A stretch of DNA of 46,619 bases from Ahrensia marina (GTDB taxonomy: Bacteria; Pseudomonadota; Alphaproteobacteria; Rhizobiales; Rhizobiaceae): positions 1-46,619 of the forward strand of contig NZ_JXMU01000004.1 in NCBI RefSeq assembly GCF_001293565.1. The letters run 5' to 3'. Positions 1 through 8,684 of the stretch are shown in pieces. How positions within the stretch are numbered: the first letter of the stretch is position 1; each line of letters starts with the position of its first letter. The position numbers and the translations under genes are program-made. Below the pieces are notes generated by a model. That model worked only from the letters and a program-made list of their open reading frames with translations. It was not told where the DNA came from and ran no database searches.

Positions 1-20
1 TCCAGCTGAGCTACGGGTGC
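1..20 (-). tRNA. tRNA-Arg, 5' part only (cut by window edge)
   Basis: Read on the minus strand, the first 20 bases give GCACCCGTAGCTCAGCTGGA. This is an acceptor 5' strand, the TA spacer and the D-arm start (AGCTCAGCTGGA) of a bacterial tRNA. The sequence closely resembles the 5' end of arginine tRNAs of the ACG type. The anticodon lies outside the window, so the amino acid is inferred from the acceptor and D-arm only. A plausible minus-strand -10 element (TATTAT) lies just upstream, inside the small dyad GTGATAATATCAC at 27-39. Confidence 0.75.
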
Positions 21-182
21 CTGAGCGTGATAATATCACAGCACGAAAAAGCTTTAGCAAAGCTTATGGCCCGCCGCAATTGCAGAAACATGACAAGTAG
101 AACTTTCTTTCATGACTGCCAGTCACATACGTAAATAAATCGAGTTTCGTGAAACCGTTCCTACTTCGGAAGCGTACTAACT

Positions 183-1052
183 GTGATGATAAATATATTA
201 CGCCGCCTATTAGTCGTTTGTTTTTTAGCGATAACGCTATGTGCTTGCTCAGCAACATCTCTTTTGAATGTTGCGGCGATGGGCGGCAAAGAATCGCGCG
301 TTAAAGACATAAGTTATGGCGATAACCAGCGCCAAAAGTACGATCTTTATTTACCCGAAAATATTACCGACAATACGCCTGTGATGTTATTCATTTATGG
401 TGGTACGTGGCAAATGGGCAGCCGTAACCTGTATCCCTTTTTAGGCGACAGTTTCGCCTCATCGGGCATCATAACTGCGATTGCTGACTATCGCCTTTAT
501 CCGGAAGTAAAATTTCCCGATTTCGTATATGACGGGGCAAAAGCGTTTGCAGCACTTAAAAAGCGCTATCCGGATCGACCTGTATTTATCATGGGTCATT
601 CTGCAGGCGCACATATTGCTGCACTACTTTCGCTAGACCCGCGTTATTTAAATGCAGTTAATCTGAACAACTGCCGCGACGTTGCCGGATTGATAGGCAT
701 ATCCGGTCCTTATGATTTTCTGCCGCTGACCCGTCCAGCTTTGAAAGAGGTCTTTCCTGCTTCGATGCGCGCACAAAGCCAGCCTATCAATTTCGCAAAT
801 TCTAAAAAACCAGCTTCACTGTTAATCCATGGATTGGCGGATGAAACAGTAGAGGCAGACAACAGTATTGACTTGGCGGCAGCTTTACGTTCGGCAGGCA
901 ACCGTTCAGAAACCAAACTGTATAAAAACGCCGGGCACATTAATATCATTGCCGCGACGTCCCGTGTGCTCACCGCGCAAGCACCAACGCGCGAAGATGT
1001 TATTGCGTTCATCTTGCAAGAGCGCAGCAATGGATATCCGCGTTGTGAATAA
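183..1052 (+). CDS. alpha/beta-hydrolase (esterase/lipase-type), probable lipoprotein
   Basis: This is a 289-residue serine hydrolase of the alpha/beta fold, in the HSL/carboxylesterase-like group. The N-terminus is a hydrophobic signal ending in LCAC, so Cys22 is a likely lipidation site and the enzyme probably sits in the envelope. The nucleophile elbow GHSAG places the serine at residue 140. HGLADE gives a likely acid at Asp220 and AGH gives His252, which completes a plausible triad. The oxyanion segment reads YGG where most relatives have HGG. The substrate cannot be told from sequence. The gene stands alone on the plus strand and its stop directly abuts the stop of the convergent flavoprotein gene, with no base between them. 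Confidence 0.85.
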   Translation: MMINILRRLLVVCFLAITLCACSATSLLNVAAMGGKESRVKDISYGDNQRQKYDLYLPENITDNTPVMLFIYGGTWQMGSRNLYPFLGDSFASSGIITAIADYRLYPEVKFPDFVYDGAKAFAALKKRYPDRPVFIMGHSAGAHIAALLSLDPRYLNAVNLNNCRDVAGLIGISGPYDFLPLTRPALKEVFPASMRAQSQPINFANSKKPASLLIHGLADETVEADNSIDLAAALRSAGNRSETKLYKNAGHINIIAATSRVLTAQAPTREDVIAFILQERSNGYPRCE

Positions 1053-2243
1053 TTATACCGCTTGACCTGCGGCTACGCCGGATGACCAAGCCCACTGGAA
1101 ATTATGGCCACCGAGATGGCCTGTCACGTCGACGACCTCACCGATAAAAAACAGTCCCGGCACCGATTTTGCTTCCATCGTTTTTTGTGAAAGTTCTGAT
1201 GTTGAAACGCCACCCAAGGTCACCTCTGCTGTACGATACCCTTCTGTACCGCCCGGCATGAAACTGTGTTTATGGATATAATCTTCGCAAAGCTGTATTG
1301 TCTTTTTGGACATATCCGCCAGCTTTAACTCACTAATATTCAGGTGCTCGGCAATATGCTGAGCAAATCTTTTGGGCAGGAAATCCGACAATACAGTTGC
1401 CACAGTTGCCTTAGGCCTTTCATGGCGCGCACCCGCAAGTTCGATTCCAATTTCATGATTGGGGGCCATATTAATTTCAACAGCATTGCCTTCGCGCCAA
1501 TAAGAGGAAATTTGAAGAATCGCAGGCCCGCTCAGTCCACGGTGGGTGATAAGCATCGCCTCCTCAAAACGCGTCTTTGCAATCGATGTGCGCACATCCA
1601 TTGCTACTCCCGACATTTGCCCCCAAGTTTCAGCAATGTCTGACGTGTAAGTAAACGGGACCAACGCCGGCCGCGGCTCGATAACAGCAAGGCCAAACTG
1701 CGCGGCAATATCATACCCGAAACCTGTTGCCCCCATCTTGGGAATGGATTTGCCGCCTGTGGCAACGACCACGCTTTGTGCTTCTAATGAGCCTTTAGAT
1801 GTTTCAACGCGAAAACCATCATCTATTTTGGTGACCTGACTGATATTTGTTTCCAGCCAAAGCTCGGCCTTGACTGCAGCCATTTCAACCAACAACATTT
1901 TTATAATGTCTTTGGCGGAGGTATCACAAAAGAGCTGGCCGAGCGTTTTTTCGTGAAACGGTATTTGGTGCCGTCGCACAAGCTCAATGAAGTCGGCACT
2001 GGTATAGTTACTTAAAGCTGATTTGCAAAAATGCGGATTTTGAGAAAGAAAGTTTCCCGGACCACAATGAAGGTTGGTAAAATTGCACCGGCCGCCGCCG
2101 GATATGCGGATTTTCTCGGCGGGCTTTTTCGCATGGTCTATCACCAAAACACGCCGCCCGCGTTTTCCAGCCTCAATTGCGCACATCAAACCAGCAGCGC
2201 CGCCGCCCAATATTAGGACGTCATAATTCGTTATATTTCTCAT
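1053..2243 (-). CDS. HI0933/BaiN-type NAD(P)/FAD-dependent oxidoreductase
   Basis: This 396-residue flavoprotein belongs to the HI0933-like family (YhiN/BaiN). The N-terminal dinucleotide-binding motif ILGGGAAGLMCA starts at about residue 11. It is followed by the family signature KIRISGGGRCNFTN near residue 45, and by a C-terminal FAD-contacting stretch (GLFFIGEVVDVTGHLGGHNFQWAW). Characterised relatives reduce steroid enones in gut bacteria, but most members, including this type in proteobacteria, have no proven substrate. The full family length is present. The gene is divergent from uppP across 146 bases and shows no operon partner. Confidence 0.9.
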   Translation of the reverse strand: MRNITNYDVLILGGGAAGLMCAIEAGKRGRRVLVIDHAKKPAEKIRISGGGRCNFTNLHCGPGNFLSQNPHFCKSALSNYTSADFIELVRRHQIPFHEKTLGQLFCDTSAKDIIKMLLVEMAAVKAELWLETNISQVTKIDDGFRVETSKGSLEAQSVVVATGGKSIPKMGATGFGYDIAAQFGLAVIEPRPALVPFTYTSDIAETWGQMSGVAMDVRTSIAKTRFEEAMLITHRGLSGPAILQISSYWREGNAVEINMAPNHEIGIELAGARHERPKATVATVLSDFLPKRFAQHIAEHLNISELKLADMSKKTIQLCEDYIHKHSFMPGGTEGYRTAEVTLGGVSTSELSQKTMEAKSVPGLFFIGEVVDVTGHLGGHNFQWAWSSGVAAGQAV

Positions 2244-2389
2244 GTTAGCTCATTACGACGACAATCACAAAAAAGCGACAATATGCTTGAGCAAAAATGG
2301 CTGTGATTTACCGCGCACAAAAATTTTAGGTGCTTATTTATAACTTGCCGTTTAAGGGATGCTGGCAAAGCTGAAATTGGGATTAGATC

Positions 2390-3196
2390 ATGGCCGATCA
2401 GACGATAGTGCAGGCACTGCTTTTGGGTGTGTTGGAAGGGCTTACAGAGTTCATTCCGGTTTCTTCTACAGGACACATTCTACTTGCCGGCCATTTTCTC
2501 GGATTTGATTCAACAGGCAAAACTTTCGAAGTTCTTATTCAGGTTGGCGCCATTCTTGCGATCCTATCAGTATATGCTGCACGGCTCTGGAAGATCGCAA
2601 CAGACCTGCCTTCTGACCCGAAAACACAACGTTTTGTTGCCGGTATTTTGCTTGCCTTTCTGCCAGCCGCTGTCATTGGTGGACTGGCGCACGGCTTTAT
2701 CAAGACGATTTTATTTGAATCGCCGATGACAATTTGCATCGCCCTCCTGGTTGGCGGCGTCATTTTGCTATGGATCGACAAGCTGCCGCTCAAGCCCAAA
2801 TATGAGGACGTGATGGATTACCCGCCATCGCTTTGCTTCAAAATCGGTCTGTTCCAATGTCTTGCCATGATCCCGGGCACATCCCGTTCCGGCGCAACCA
2901 TTGCGGGCGCATTGCTCATGGGCACTGACAAGCGCTCTGCGGCAGAGTTTTCTTTCTTTCTCGCCATGCCAACAATGGCCGGTGCTTTCGCGCTCGATCT
3001 TTATAAAAACTATGATGTACTCACCGCCAATGATGTCACATTGATTGTTGCCGGTTTCATCAGCGCCTTCATTTCTGCGGTAATTGTTGTGCGCTATTTG
3101 CTTGATTATGTTTCCAAACACGGCTTTGCACTGTTCGCATGGTGGCGCATTTTTGTCGGCAGTGCCGGCCTGATCGGCCTTTGGTTGATCGGCTAG
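2390..3196 (+). CDS. uppP: undecaprenyl-diphosphatase (bacitracin resistance type)
   Basis: UppP dephosphorylates undecaprenyl pyrophosphate to recycle the lipid carrier for peptidoglycan and other envelope polymers. The protein has 268 residues, the normal family size, and is strongly hydrophobic with about eight membrane segments. Both signature motifs are intact: [14 protein letters not shown] at residues 16-29 (catalytic Glu pair, Ser and His) and [12 protein letters not shown] near residue 165 with the essential Arg. The gene ends in the convergent tauE-like gene with a 4-base overlap. The TAG stop lies inside a short perfect hairpin at 3189-3203. Confidence 0.97.
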   Translation: MADQTIVQALLLGVLEGLTEFIPVSSTGHILLAGHFLGFDSTGKTFEVLIQVGAILAILSVYAARLWKIATDLPSDPKTQRFVAGILLAFLPAAVIGGLAHGFIKTILFESPMTICIALLVGGVILLWIDKLPLKPKYEDVMDYPPSLCFKIGLFQCLAMIPGTSRSGATIAGALLMGTDKRSAAEFSFFLAMPTMAGAFALDLYKNYDVLTANDVTLIVAGFISAFISAVIVVRYLLDYVSKHGFALFAWWRIFVGSAGLIGLWLIG

Positions 3197-3203
3197 AAGC
3201 CGA
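3189..3203. terminator. hairpin enclosing the uppP/tauE-like stop codons
   Basis: TCGGCT and AGCCGA form a perfect 6-bp stem around a 3-base loop. The hairpin covers the overlapping stop codons of the convergent uppP and TauE-family genes. There is no T-run on either side, so it is not a classical intrinsic terminator. It could still act as a bidirectional pause or protect the 3' ends. The structure is seen in sequence; its function is inferred. Confidence 0.35.
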
Positions 3204-3957
3204 GCCCCCGCCGGATCATATCAAGCGCTAAAAGCGTGACACTGATTTTAAATATGATGCGAAACAAATCTTCGTTCATCACGCCGAGAAGCTTACCGCC
3301 GATGATCGTGCCAAGATAACCGATCACGATCATCGCCGCGATCAACGGCAGCCATTGAGCAAAAGCAAAACCAAAAAACCCAAATGCAATAACTTTCAGC
3401 GCATGCTGAATGGACATTGCTCCCGCAGTATTGGCAATGAGTTGTTGTCGCTCATCAAAAGTCTTCGATAAAAGAGCCACGACCAGCGGGCCACTCGCCC
3501 CTAAAAACATTGTTAGCGTTGTGGTGACGAAACCACCAATGCCAATAATGGTTTTCGAATTGCTGACCGACTTGGGTAATGTCAGCCAAGTTACAATCAG
3601 AATGAATATTCCCAAAATCAATTTGAGAACAGCATCGGGAATAGTGAAAACCAAAGAGCCGCCCAAGAATGCGCCGAGAACGGCACCCAGCGTAAAAATC
3701 AATAAAATCTGGTGATTCAGAAATGCACGCATGCGCCACATGCGACCAGTATTTGAACCGAGCTGAACGAGGCCATGCACCGGTATGAGCGATGCGACTG
3801 GCATTAAAATTCCCATCAATGCCAGCATGGCAAGGCCGCCGCCGATGCCGAAAGCTGCGGTCATAGCCGATGTGAAAAAACTGGCGATGATCAAAAGCAA
3901 GGCTGATGCAGTGCTTAGATTTTCCGGCAGGTAATGCGCAAACTCAAATAGCTGCAT
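3193..3957 (-). CDS. TauE/SafE-family sulfite/sulfonate exporter-like membrane protein
   Basis: This 254-residue polytopic membrane protein has about eight hydrophobic segments and the glycine-rich first repeat ([16 protein letters not shown], residues about 34-49) typical of the TauE/SafE (DUF81) family. Characterised members export sulfite, sulfoacetate or related organic anions. The substrate here is unknown, and no sulfur-metabolism gene is nearby. The gene lies 17 bases downstream of the NDUFA9-like gene on the same strand and is probably co-transcribed with it. It overlaps uppP by 4 bases in convergent orientation. Confidence 0.88.
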   Translation of the reverse strand: MQLFEFAHYLPENLSTASALLLIIASFFTSAMTAAFGIGGGLAMLALMGILMPVASLIPVHGLVQLGSNTGRMWRMRAFLNHQILLIFTLGAVLGAFLGGSLVFTIPDAVLKLILGIFILIVTWLTLPKSVSNSKTIIGIGGFVTTTLTMFLGASGPLVVALLSKTFDERQQLIANTAGAMSIQHALKVIAFGFFGFAFAQWLPLIAAMIVIGYLGTIIGGKLLGVMNEDLFRIIFKISVTLLALDMIRRGLGF

Positions 3958-3974
3958 GTTGGCAGCCGCTCTTG

Positions 3975-4964
3975 TTAGCTATCTTTGGATAACGCATTTG
4001 GATTGCGGAACTGTCCGGTTTCACGAAAACGCCAAAGATAGGTTGGCAAGATCGCTTCTACGCTTGACGGTTTAATGCCTATAGCTTCCAGCGTACGCCC
4101 TCCTGACCGGGCATTTTCGGAAACTACGTTATCTGTTTCCAGCAAAATGACCTGATCTTTCGTCAGAAGCGGATTTGGCAACATGCCGAGGATAGACCCT
4201 TGAATGCGTGCCAGTGCCCACGGTACCGTTGCCAGAATTCGCTTGCGGTCGATCACCTCAAGCATTTCCTCCAGACATTGCTTGAAGCTCATCACTTCCG
4301 GACCGCCAAGTTCATAAGTCTGACCACCCTTCAATTCACCATCAATCGCTTTTGCAATCGCTTCAGCCACATCAATGACATAGACAGGCTGGAATTTTGT
4401 TTCGCCGCCGCCAATCAAAGGCAGAACCGGCGAGAAGCGTGCCATATTGGCAAACTGATTGAAAAAATTGTCTTCCGGACCAAAAATGATTGACGGGCGC
4501 ATAATGATCGCCTTCTCACCAAGCGCATCGATCACTGCCTTTTCACCGCGTGCTTTGGTGCGCGCATATTCCGCATTGCTGTTTTCGTCCGCACCAATCG
4601 CCGAAATATGCACCAACGGAATATCACGCTCTGCACAGCTCTGCGCTACTGCCTTTGCGCCAAACTCCTGAACGGAATTGAAGCTTTGCTTGCCGCCCTC
4701 AAACAGAATACCAACGAGGTTGATCGCAGCATCCGCACCATCAAGCGCGCGCTCGACGGACCAGCGGTGACGCAAATTAGCTTGCACAGCCGCAATCTGT
4801 CCGACATCACCCAAAGGCTGGAGATGTCCGGCAAGATCAGGCCTACGTACTGCGGCACGAACGCGATATCCGCGCTTTGCCAATGCACTTGTCACATGAC
4901 GACCAAGAAAGCCGGATGCGCCAAATACAGTTATGACCTTGGGACTGCGGGATGAGTGTGGCAT
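3975..4964 (-). CDS. complex I NDUFA9-like NAD(P)-binding epimerase-family protein
   Basis: This 329-residue atypical short-chain dehydrogenase/epimerase has a Rossmann motif VFGASGFLGRHV at residues 13-24 and a retained YxxxK pair (Tyr133, Lys137). It resembles the alphaproteobacterial homologues of the mitochondrial complex I accessory subunit NDUFA9, which carry NADPH and may be structural rather than catalytic. The start is supported by GGAG six bases upstream of ATG. It heads a probable two-gene operon with the TauE-like gene. No nuo genes are in view, so a link to complex I rests on family naming only. Confidence 0.85.
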   Translation of the reverse strand: MPHSSRSPKVITVFGASGFLGRHVTSALAKRGYRVRAAVRRPDLAGHLQPLGDVGQIAAVQANLRHRWSVERALDGADAAINLVGILFEGGKQSFNSVQEFGAKAVAQSCAERDIPLVHISAIGADENSNAEYARTKARGEKAVIDALGEKAIIMRPSIIFGPEDNFFNQFANMARFSPVLPLIGGGETKFQPVYVIDVAEAIAKAIDGELKGGQTYELGGPEVMSFKQCLEEMLEVIDRKRILATVPWALARIQGSILGMLPNPLLTKDQVILLETDNVVSENARSGGRTLEAIGIKPSSVEAILPTYLWRFRETGQFRNPNALSKDS

Positions 4965-5077
4965 TTTCTTCTCCGTAAATGCGGCACGAAGCCGCCGGAC
5001 TAATTCAATTTAACGCTGTCTAATCAACATTCGGCACGATTTGAAGCAGAAAGTCCATTTCTGGTGAAACTATTCAT

Positions 5078-5107
5078 AAAAAACGGCGAGAACAGACATT
5101 CCCGCCG
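5078..5107 (-). terminator. rho-independent terminator of the BON-LysM gene
   Basis: On the minus strand, CGGCGGGAA pairs with TTCTCGCCG (9 bp with one G-U) around the 6-base loop TGTCTG. The stem is followed at once by TTTTTT. It lies about 20 bases past the stop at 5127. Confidence 0.85.
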
Positions 5108-5126
5108 GATTTATAGTTTTTAGAAT

Positions 5127-5636
5127 TTAAGCAGCATCAATGTCCGGAATGCGTAGCACCTGACCTGGATAAATTTTATCAGGATGGGAGAGCATTGGCG
5201 TGTTCGCTTCGAAAATCACCTGATATTTGTTGGCTGTGCCATACATTTTTTTCGAAATCGCGGAGAGGGTGTCGCCTTTTTCTACTGTATGAAAGCGGGG
5301 TTCCTTGGCTGGATCAGCCGCAGCGATCACACTGTTAATATCAACATTGCTATCAAGTTTTAAACCACTTGACGGAACGCTGACCTTCAACTCGGAGGCT
5401 TCAACTTTAGAAACACCTAAAGTATTGCCAATGGCAACGACTGCTTTTTCAAAGATTGATTGATCTTCAACCGCGCCACGAATGACGGCTGTGTCGCCTT
5501 TCATTTCAATCTGAACGGCTTCCGTGCCAAGATTATGGGAATCGAGTTCCTTTTTAAGCTCTTGCGCATTTTTTTCATCATCGTCGCCAAAGCCCAGTTT
5601 CTTTCCGGCGTTTTTTACAAAATCAAACAAACCCAT
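5127..5636 (-). CDS. BON and LysM domain protein (Kbp/YgaU-like)
   Basis: This is a 169-residue protein, starting MGLFDFVKNAGKKLGF as in E. coli Kbp (YgaU). A BON domain occupies roughly residues 25-90 and a C-terminal LysM domain roughly residues 115-165 (FHTVEKGDTLSAISKKMYG ... YPGQVLRIP). Kbp is a cytoplasmic potassium-binding protein that responds to osmotic stress. There is no signal peptide here, which fits a cytoplasmic location despite the LysM. I chose the ATG at 5636 because GGAGGA sits ideally before it and the N-terminus then matches the family; an in-frame codon 24 bases upstream lacks this support. The gene stands alone with its own terminator. Confidence 0.9.
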   Translation of the reverse strand: MGLFDFVKNAGKKLGFGDDDEKNAQELKKELDSHNLGTEAVQIEMKGDTAVIRGAVEDQSIFEKAVVAIGNTLGVSKVEASELKVSVPSSGLKLDSNVDINSVIAAADPAKEPRFHTVEKGDTLSAISKKMYGTANKYQVIFEANTPMLSHPDKIYPGQVLRIPDIDAA

Positions 5637-5744
5637 TTTACTTCCTCCGTGAAAAATCACTGTTTTCGCTACCTTCTATCTATGAAATAGAAAGCAGACA
5701 TAACAATAGCAAGACATTAGGCAGGCGTTCTGCCTGAAAAGCAA

Positions 5745-6050
5745 ATGATTGAGCCAAATATGACAGGTATTACAAGCATAGTGCTCGTCTATTTAATCAT
5801 CATTTGGTTGAGTACTTTGCTATTATTCCGGATAGACAAAAAGCGCGCGCAGCAGAAAAACGCGCAACGCATATCTGAGCGCAAATTACTGCAACTGGCT
5901 TTGATTGGCGGTTGGCCGGCGGCGCTATTGGCCCGTCGTTTATTTCGCCACAAGACGACTAAGCAACCATTTTCAACTTTACTGTATATAATTGCTGGCG
6001 TTGAAACGGTCCTTTTGTTGGCAGTGGCAGCCTATGTATTGAACCAATAA
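5745..6050 (+). CDS. DUF1294-family small membrane protein
   Basis: This 101-residue protein has hydrophobic segments at about residues 10-28 and 78-98. Between them lies the DUF1294 core: a DKKRAQ...R.SERKLLQLALIGGWPAALLARR segment followed by RHKTTKQPF. The family is widespread in bacteria and has no established function; some members are fused to cold-shock domains, but this one is not. The ribosome site is weak (GAAAAG), and a 6-bp hairpin (5719-5735) precedes it. The gene converges with urtE across 19 bases. Confidence 0.8.
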   Translation: MIEPNMTGITSIVLVYLIIIWLSTLLLFRIDKKRAQQKNAQRISERKLLQLALIGGWPAALLARRLFRHKTTKQPFSTLLYIIAGVETVLLLAVAAYVLNQ

Positions 6051-6069
6051 CCATGTGTATGGGAATATT

Positions 6070-6765
6070 CTATACTGAAACAGCATCCAGCATTTCAGCC
6101 TTGTTGAACTGATGCTTGCTGCCGCTCATTGTGACTTCACCTCGCCTCAACACGTAAAACTGATCGGCCAAAGCGTATGCAAACTCAAAATATTGTTCGA
6201 CAAGGACAATCGCAATGTCGCCACGGTCGCGCAAATATTCGATTACACGGCCAATTTGCTGAATTACATTTGGCTGAATGCCTTCTGTCGGCTCGTCCAA
6301 CAGCAGCAATTTTGGATTGGTAACAAGCGCGCGACCAATTGAAAGCTGTTGTTGCTGTCCGCCGGATAAGTCACCGCCGCGCCTGTTTTCCATGTCTTTG
6401 AGAACCGGAAACAACTCGTAAATTTCATCCGGAACCATGCGCTTCGCACGCGGCAAACATGAAAATCCGGTTTCCAGATTTTCACGCACTGTCAGCAATG
6501 GAAAAATATCACGTCCCTGCGGCACATATCCAAGACCAATCGATGCCAGCTTATAGGGCTGCATTTTGCCGATGTTCTGCCCGTCAAATACAATGGAGCC
6601 TGCCGAACGGTGGTGCACGCCGGAAATGGCTTTGAGCAAGCTGGTCTTGCCAACACCGTTTGTCCCCATGATACAGGTTACCTGTCCGGCGGACGCATCG
6701 ATCGAGACGTCTTTCAGAATTTTGGACTGACCGTAATGCAGATCGAGATTTTCAACTTTTAACAC
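6070..6765 (-). CDS. urtE: urea ABC transporter ATP-binding protein UrtE
   Basis: This 231-residue ATPase is one of the two nucleotide-binding subunits of the high-affinity urea importer. It carries Walker A (GTNGVGKTS), the signature LSGGQQQQ and Walker B (LLLLDEPTEGIQP). The ending after Walker B is of the LivF/UrtE class. I chose the GTG at 6765, one base after the urtD stop, because the protein then begins with the family N-terminus (LKVENLDLHYGQS) and has the usual UrtE length. A longer in-frame reading would overlap urtD by over 80 bases. It is the last gene of urtABCDE. Confidence 0.95.
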   Translation of the reverse strand: MLKVENLDLHYGQSKILKDVSIDASAGQVTCIMGTNGVGKTSLLKAISGVHHRSAGSIVFDGQNIGKMQPYKLASIGLGYVPQGRDIFPLLTVRENLETGFSCLPRAKRMVPDEIYELFPVLKDMENRRGGDLSGGQQQQLSIGRALVTNPKLLLLDEPTEGIQPNVIQQIGRVIEYLRDRGDIAIVLVEQYFEFAYALADQFYVLRRGEVTMSGSKHQFNKAEMLDAVSV

Positions 6766-6766
6766 T

Positions 6767-7516
6767 TTAGCGCCCCAGATATACGTCAATGACCGATTGA
6801 TCTTTGGTAACGTGATCAATGCTGCCTTCGGCAAGTACCGAACCTTCATGCAAAACAGTCACGCGGCAGTTTAGACGGCGCACAAATTCCATATCATGTT
6901 CAACCACAACGACCGCGCGGGTTTTTGCCGCTTTGCGCAAAATATCCGTTGTTTTTTCGCGCTCCTCAGGCGTCATGCCAGCAGCCGGTTCATCAACGAG
7001 CAAAAGCTTGGGGTCCTGCGCCAGCAACATACCGATCTCCAGCCATTGCTTTTGGCCGTGTGATAATTCGCCCGACATTCTGTGCAACTGTTCTGTCAGA
7101 CCGATCTCTGCAGCAAGGTCCTCAACCTTTTTGATGTCTTCCTGGCTGCGTCTGTAAAAAGCAACATCAAGCGGAGAGCGGTTTTTCTTGAGCGCCATAA
7201 CAAGATTATCAAAAACGCTTTGGTTCTCAAATACGGTCGGGCGTTGAAACTTGCGGCCGATGCCAATGCGGGCAATCGCGCTTTCGCTCATTTTCAGAAG
7301 GTTTTTGCCCGGCCTTCCATAGGTGATTTTACCCGTATCAGGTCTCGTCTTGCCTGTGATGATATCCATCATCGTGGTTTTACCGGCACCGTTGGGCCCG
7401 ATAACGGCACGCAGTTCCGCGCTGGCTATCTGGAAACTTAAATTATTGATCGCGCGAAATCCGTCAAAAGTCACCGACACGCCCGAAACTTCCAGTAACA
7501 TGGGATTTTTGCTCAT
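6767..7516 (-). CDS. urtD: urea ABC transporter ATP-binding protein UrtD
   Basis: This 249-residue ATPase is the LivG-class partner of UrtE. It carries Walker A (GPNGAGKTT), the signature LSHGQKQWLEIG, typical of UrtD, and Walker B (LLLVDEPAAGMT). It powers urea import together with UrtE at the inner face of the membrane. Its ATG overlaps the urtC stop (ATGA) and is preceded by GGAGG. urtE follows after one base, so the two ATPases are almost certainly made from one message. Confidence 0.95.
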   Translation of the reverse strand: MSKNPMLLEVSGVSVTFDGFRAINNLSFQIASAELRAVIGPNGAGKTTMMDIITGKTRPDTGKITYGRPGKNLLKMSESAIARIGIGRKFQRPTVFENQSVFDNLVMALKKNRSPLDVAFYRRSQEDIKKVEDLAAEIGLTEQLHRMSGELSHGQKQWLEIGMLLAQDPKLLLVDEPAAGMTPEEREKTTDILRKAAKTRAVVVVEHDMEFVRRLNCRVTVLHEGSVLAEGSIDHVTKDQSVIDVYLGR

Positions 7517-8682
7517 GGGTTCTGCCTCCGTACAAGACGGTCAAACAGGCCGCCGAGGCCTTGCGGCGCGTAAAGCGTAACAAGCACAAAGCCGAAACCG
7601 AGCAATACAAGCCACCAGTCTACCCATTTGACCGTATAAAAGCCGAGCGGCAGATCGGGCACCTGCCCGGATGTGAACCAACTTGAAATAAGCGACACAG
7701 ATGCCGCACCGACAACCGCACCATACAGTCGTCCCCGACCACCGATTGCAACCCAAACAGCAAGGTAAATTGAAGCAATTGGCGCGATTTCCGCCGGATT
7801 GATAATGCCGGCTTGCGGGTAATACAGCGCGCCGGCAATCGCAGCAATGACTGCGGTAATGACAAACACCACTAATTTGTAAGCTTCCACCGAATAGCCA
7901 AGATAGCGCACCCGCGTTTCATCATCGCGGATAGCACGGATAACACTGCCGAATTTTCCAGACACAAGCCAAACGGCGAAAAGATAGCCAAGGCCAAGTG
8001 CGAAAGCCGAAGCCCATAAGAACCAGATTGAGATCAGATCTTGGGAAACAGCTGCAGCACCGGGAATGTTTTGCAGACCGGAAAGCCCGTTATTACCGCG
8101 CAGTCCGCTATCGTTCTGGAACAAGTACAGCGCCAACGCGAGTGTCATCGCCTGCGTTAAAATTGAAAGATAAACACCTGTCACACGGCTTCGAAATGCG
8201 AGCCAGCCAAACACCAGTGCAAGTATTCCGGGAACAAGCACAACCAATGCTAGCTGCAAAGGCAGACTATGGGCAAATGTCCAGACAGCCGGAATGTCAC
8301 TACCGCCCACAACGCCGAAAATCTGCGTACCGATTGCATCACTCAACTCGTCAGGCGTTGGCGGCAGCGATGCGTTGGCCAGAGAGTTGATGACGATCTG
8401 CTCAGTGCGTGCATACATTAGCCACATACCAATCATATAACCGCCAAGGCCGAAAAAGGCGAAATGGCCCAATGAGAGAATACCGCAATACCCCCAGACC
8501 AAATCCATCGCCAGCGCAACAAGACACAGGCAAAGTGTTTTACCAAGTGTTTTGACAAAGCTGGTTGAGACCAGACCAATGCCAAGACCTTCCGATAACA
8601 GTGTCGCGCCTATAGTGAAGAGTGCAAGCAAGCCGATGAAGACAAGAACCGACTGGCGGCGAATCAGGAAAGTGTTTTGCAT
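7513..8682 (-). CDS. urtC: urea ABC transporter permease UrtC
   Basis: This 389-residue membrane permease is of the LivM class, with about ten hydrophobic segments. The core GYCGILSLGHFAFFGLGGYMIGMW and the late WVAIGGRGRLYGAVVGA segment are diagnostic of this family. It forms the membrane channel with UrtB. An in-frame TTG overlaps the urtB stop, but the ATG at 8682 has GGGAG seven bases upstream and is the better start. It ends in a 4-base overlap with urtD. Confidence 0.95.
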   Translation of the reverse strand: MQNTFLIRRQSVLVFIGLLALFTIGATLLSEGLGIGLVSTSFVKTLGKTLCLCLVALAMDLVWGYCGILSLGHFAFFGLGGYMIGMWLMYARTEQIVINSLANASLPPTPDELSDAIGTQIFGVVGGSDIPAVWTFAHSLPLQLALVVLVPGILALVFGWLAFRSRVTGVYLSILTQAMTLALALYLFQNDSGLRGNNGLSGLQNIPGAAAVSQDLISIWFLWASAFALGLGYLFAVWLVSGKFGSVIRAIRDDETRVRYLGYSVEAYKLVVFVITAVIAAIAGALYYPQAGIINPAEIAPIASIYLAVWVAIGGRGRLYGAVVGAASVSLISSWFTSGQVPDLPLGFYTVKWVDWWLVLLGFGFVLVTLYAPQGLGGLFDRLVRRQNP

Positions 8683-8684
8683 AA

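Noticed and set aside
49-65. AAGCTTT-AGC-AAAGCTT inverted repeat near the window start
   Set aside because: AT-rich, 7 bp, upstream of the tRNA-Arg rather than behind any gene; likely chance or promoter sequence.
710-1030. Long antisense reading frames opposite the esterase and most other genes
   Set aside because: They are shadows of strongly supported genes, with no ribosome sites or recognisable protein features.
5719-5735. AGGCAG-GCGTT-CTGCCT hairpin before the DUF1294 gene
   Set aside because: Short stem with no T-run and no riboswitch-like extension; noted in the gene entry only.
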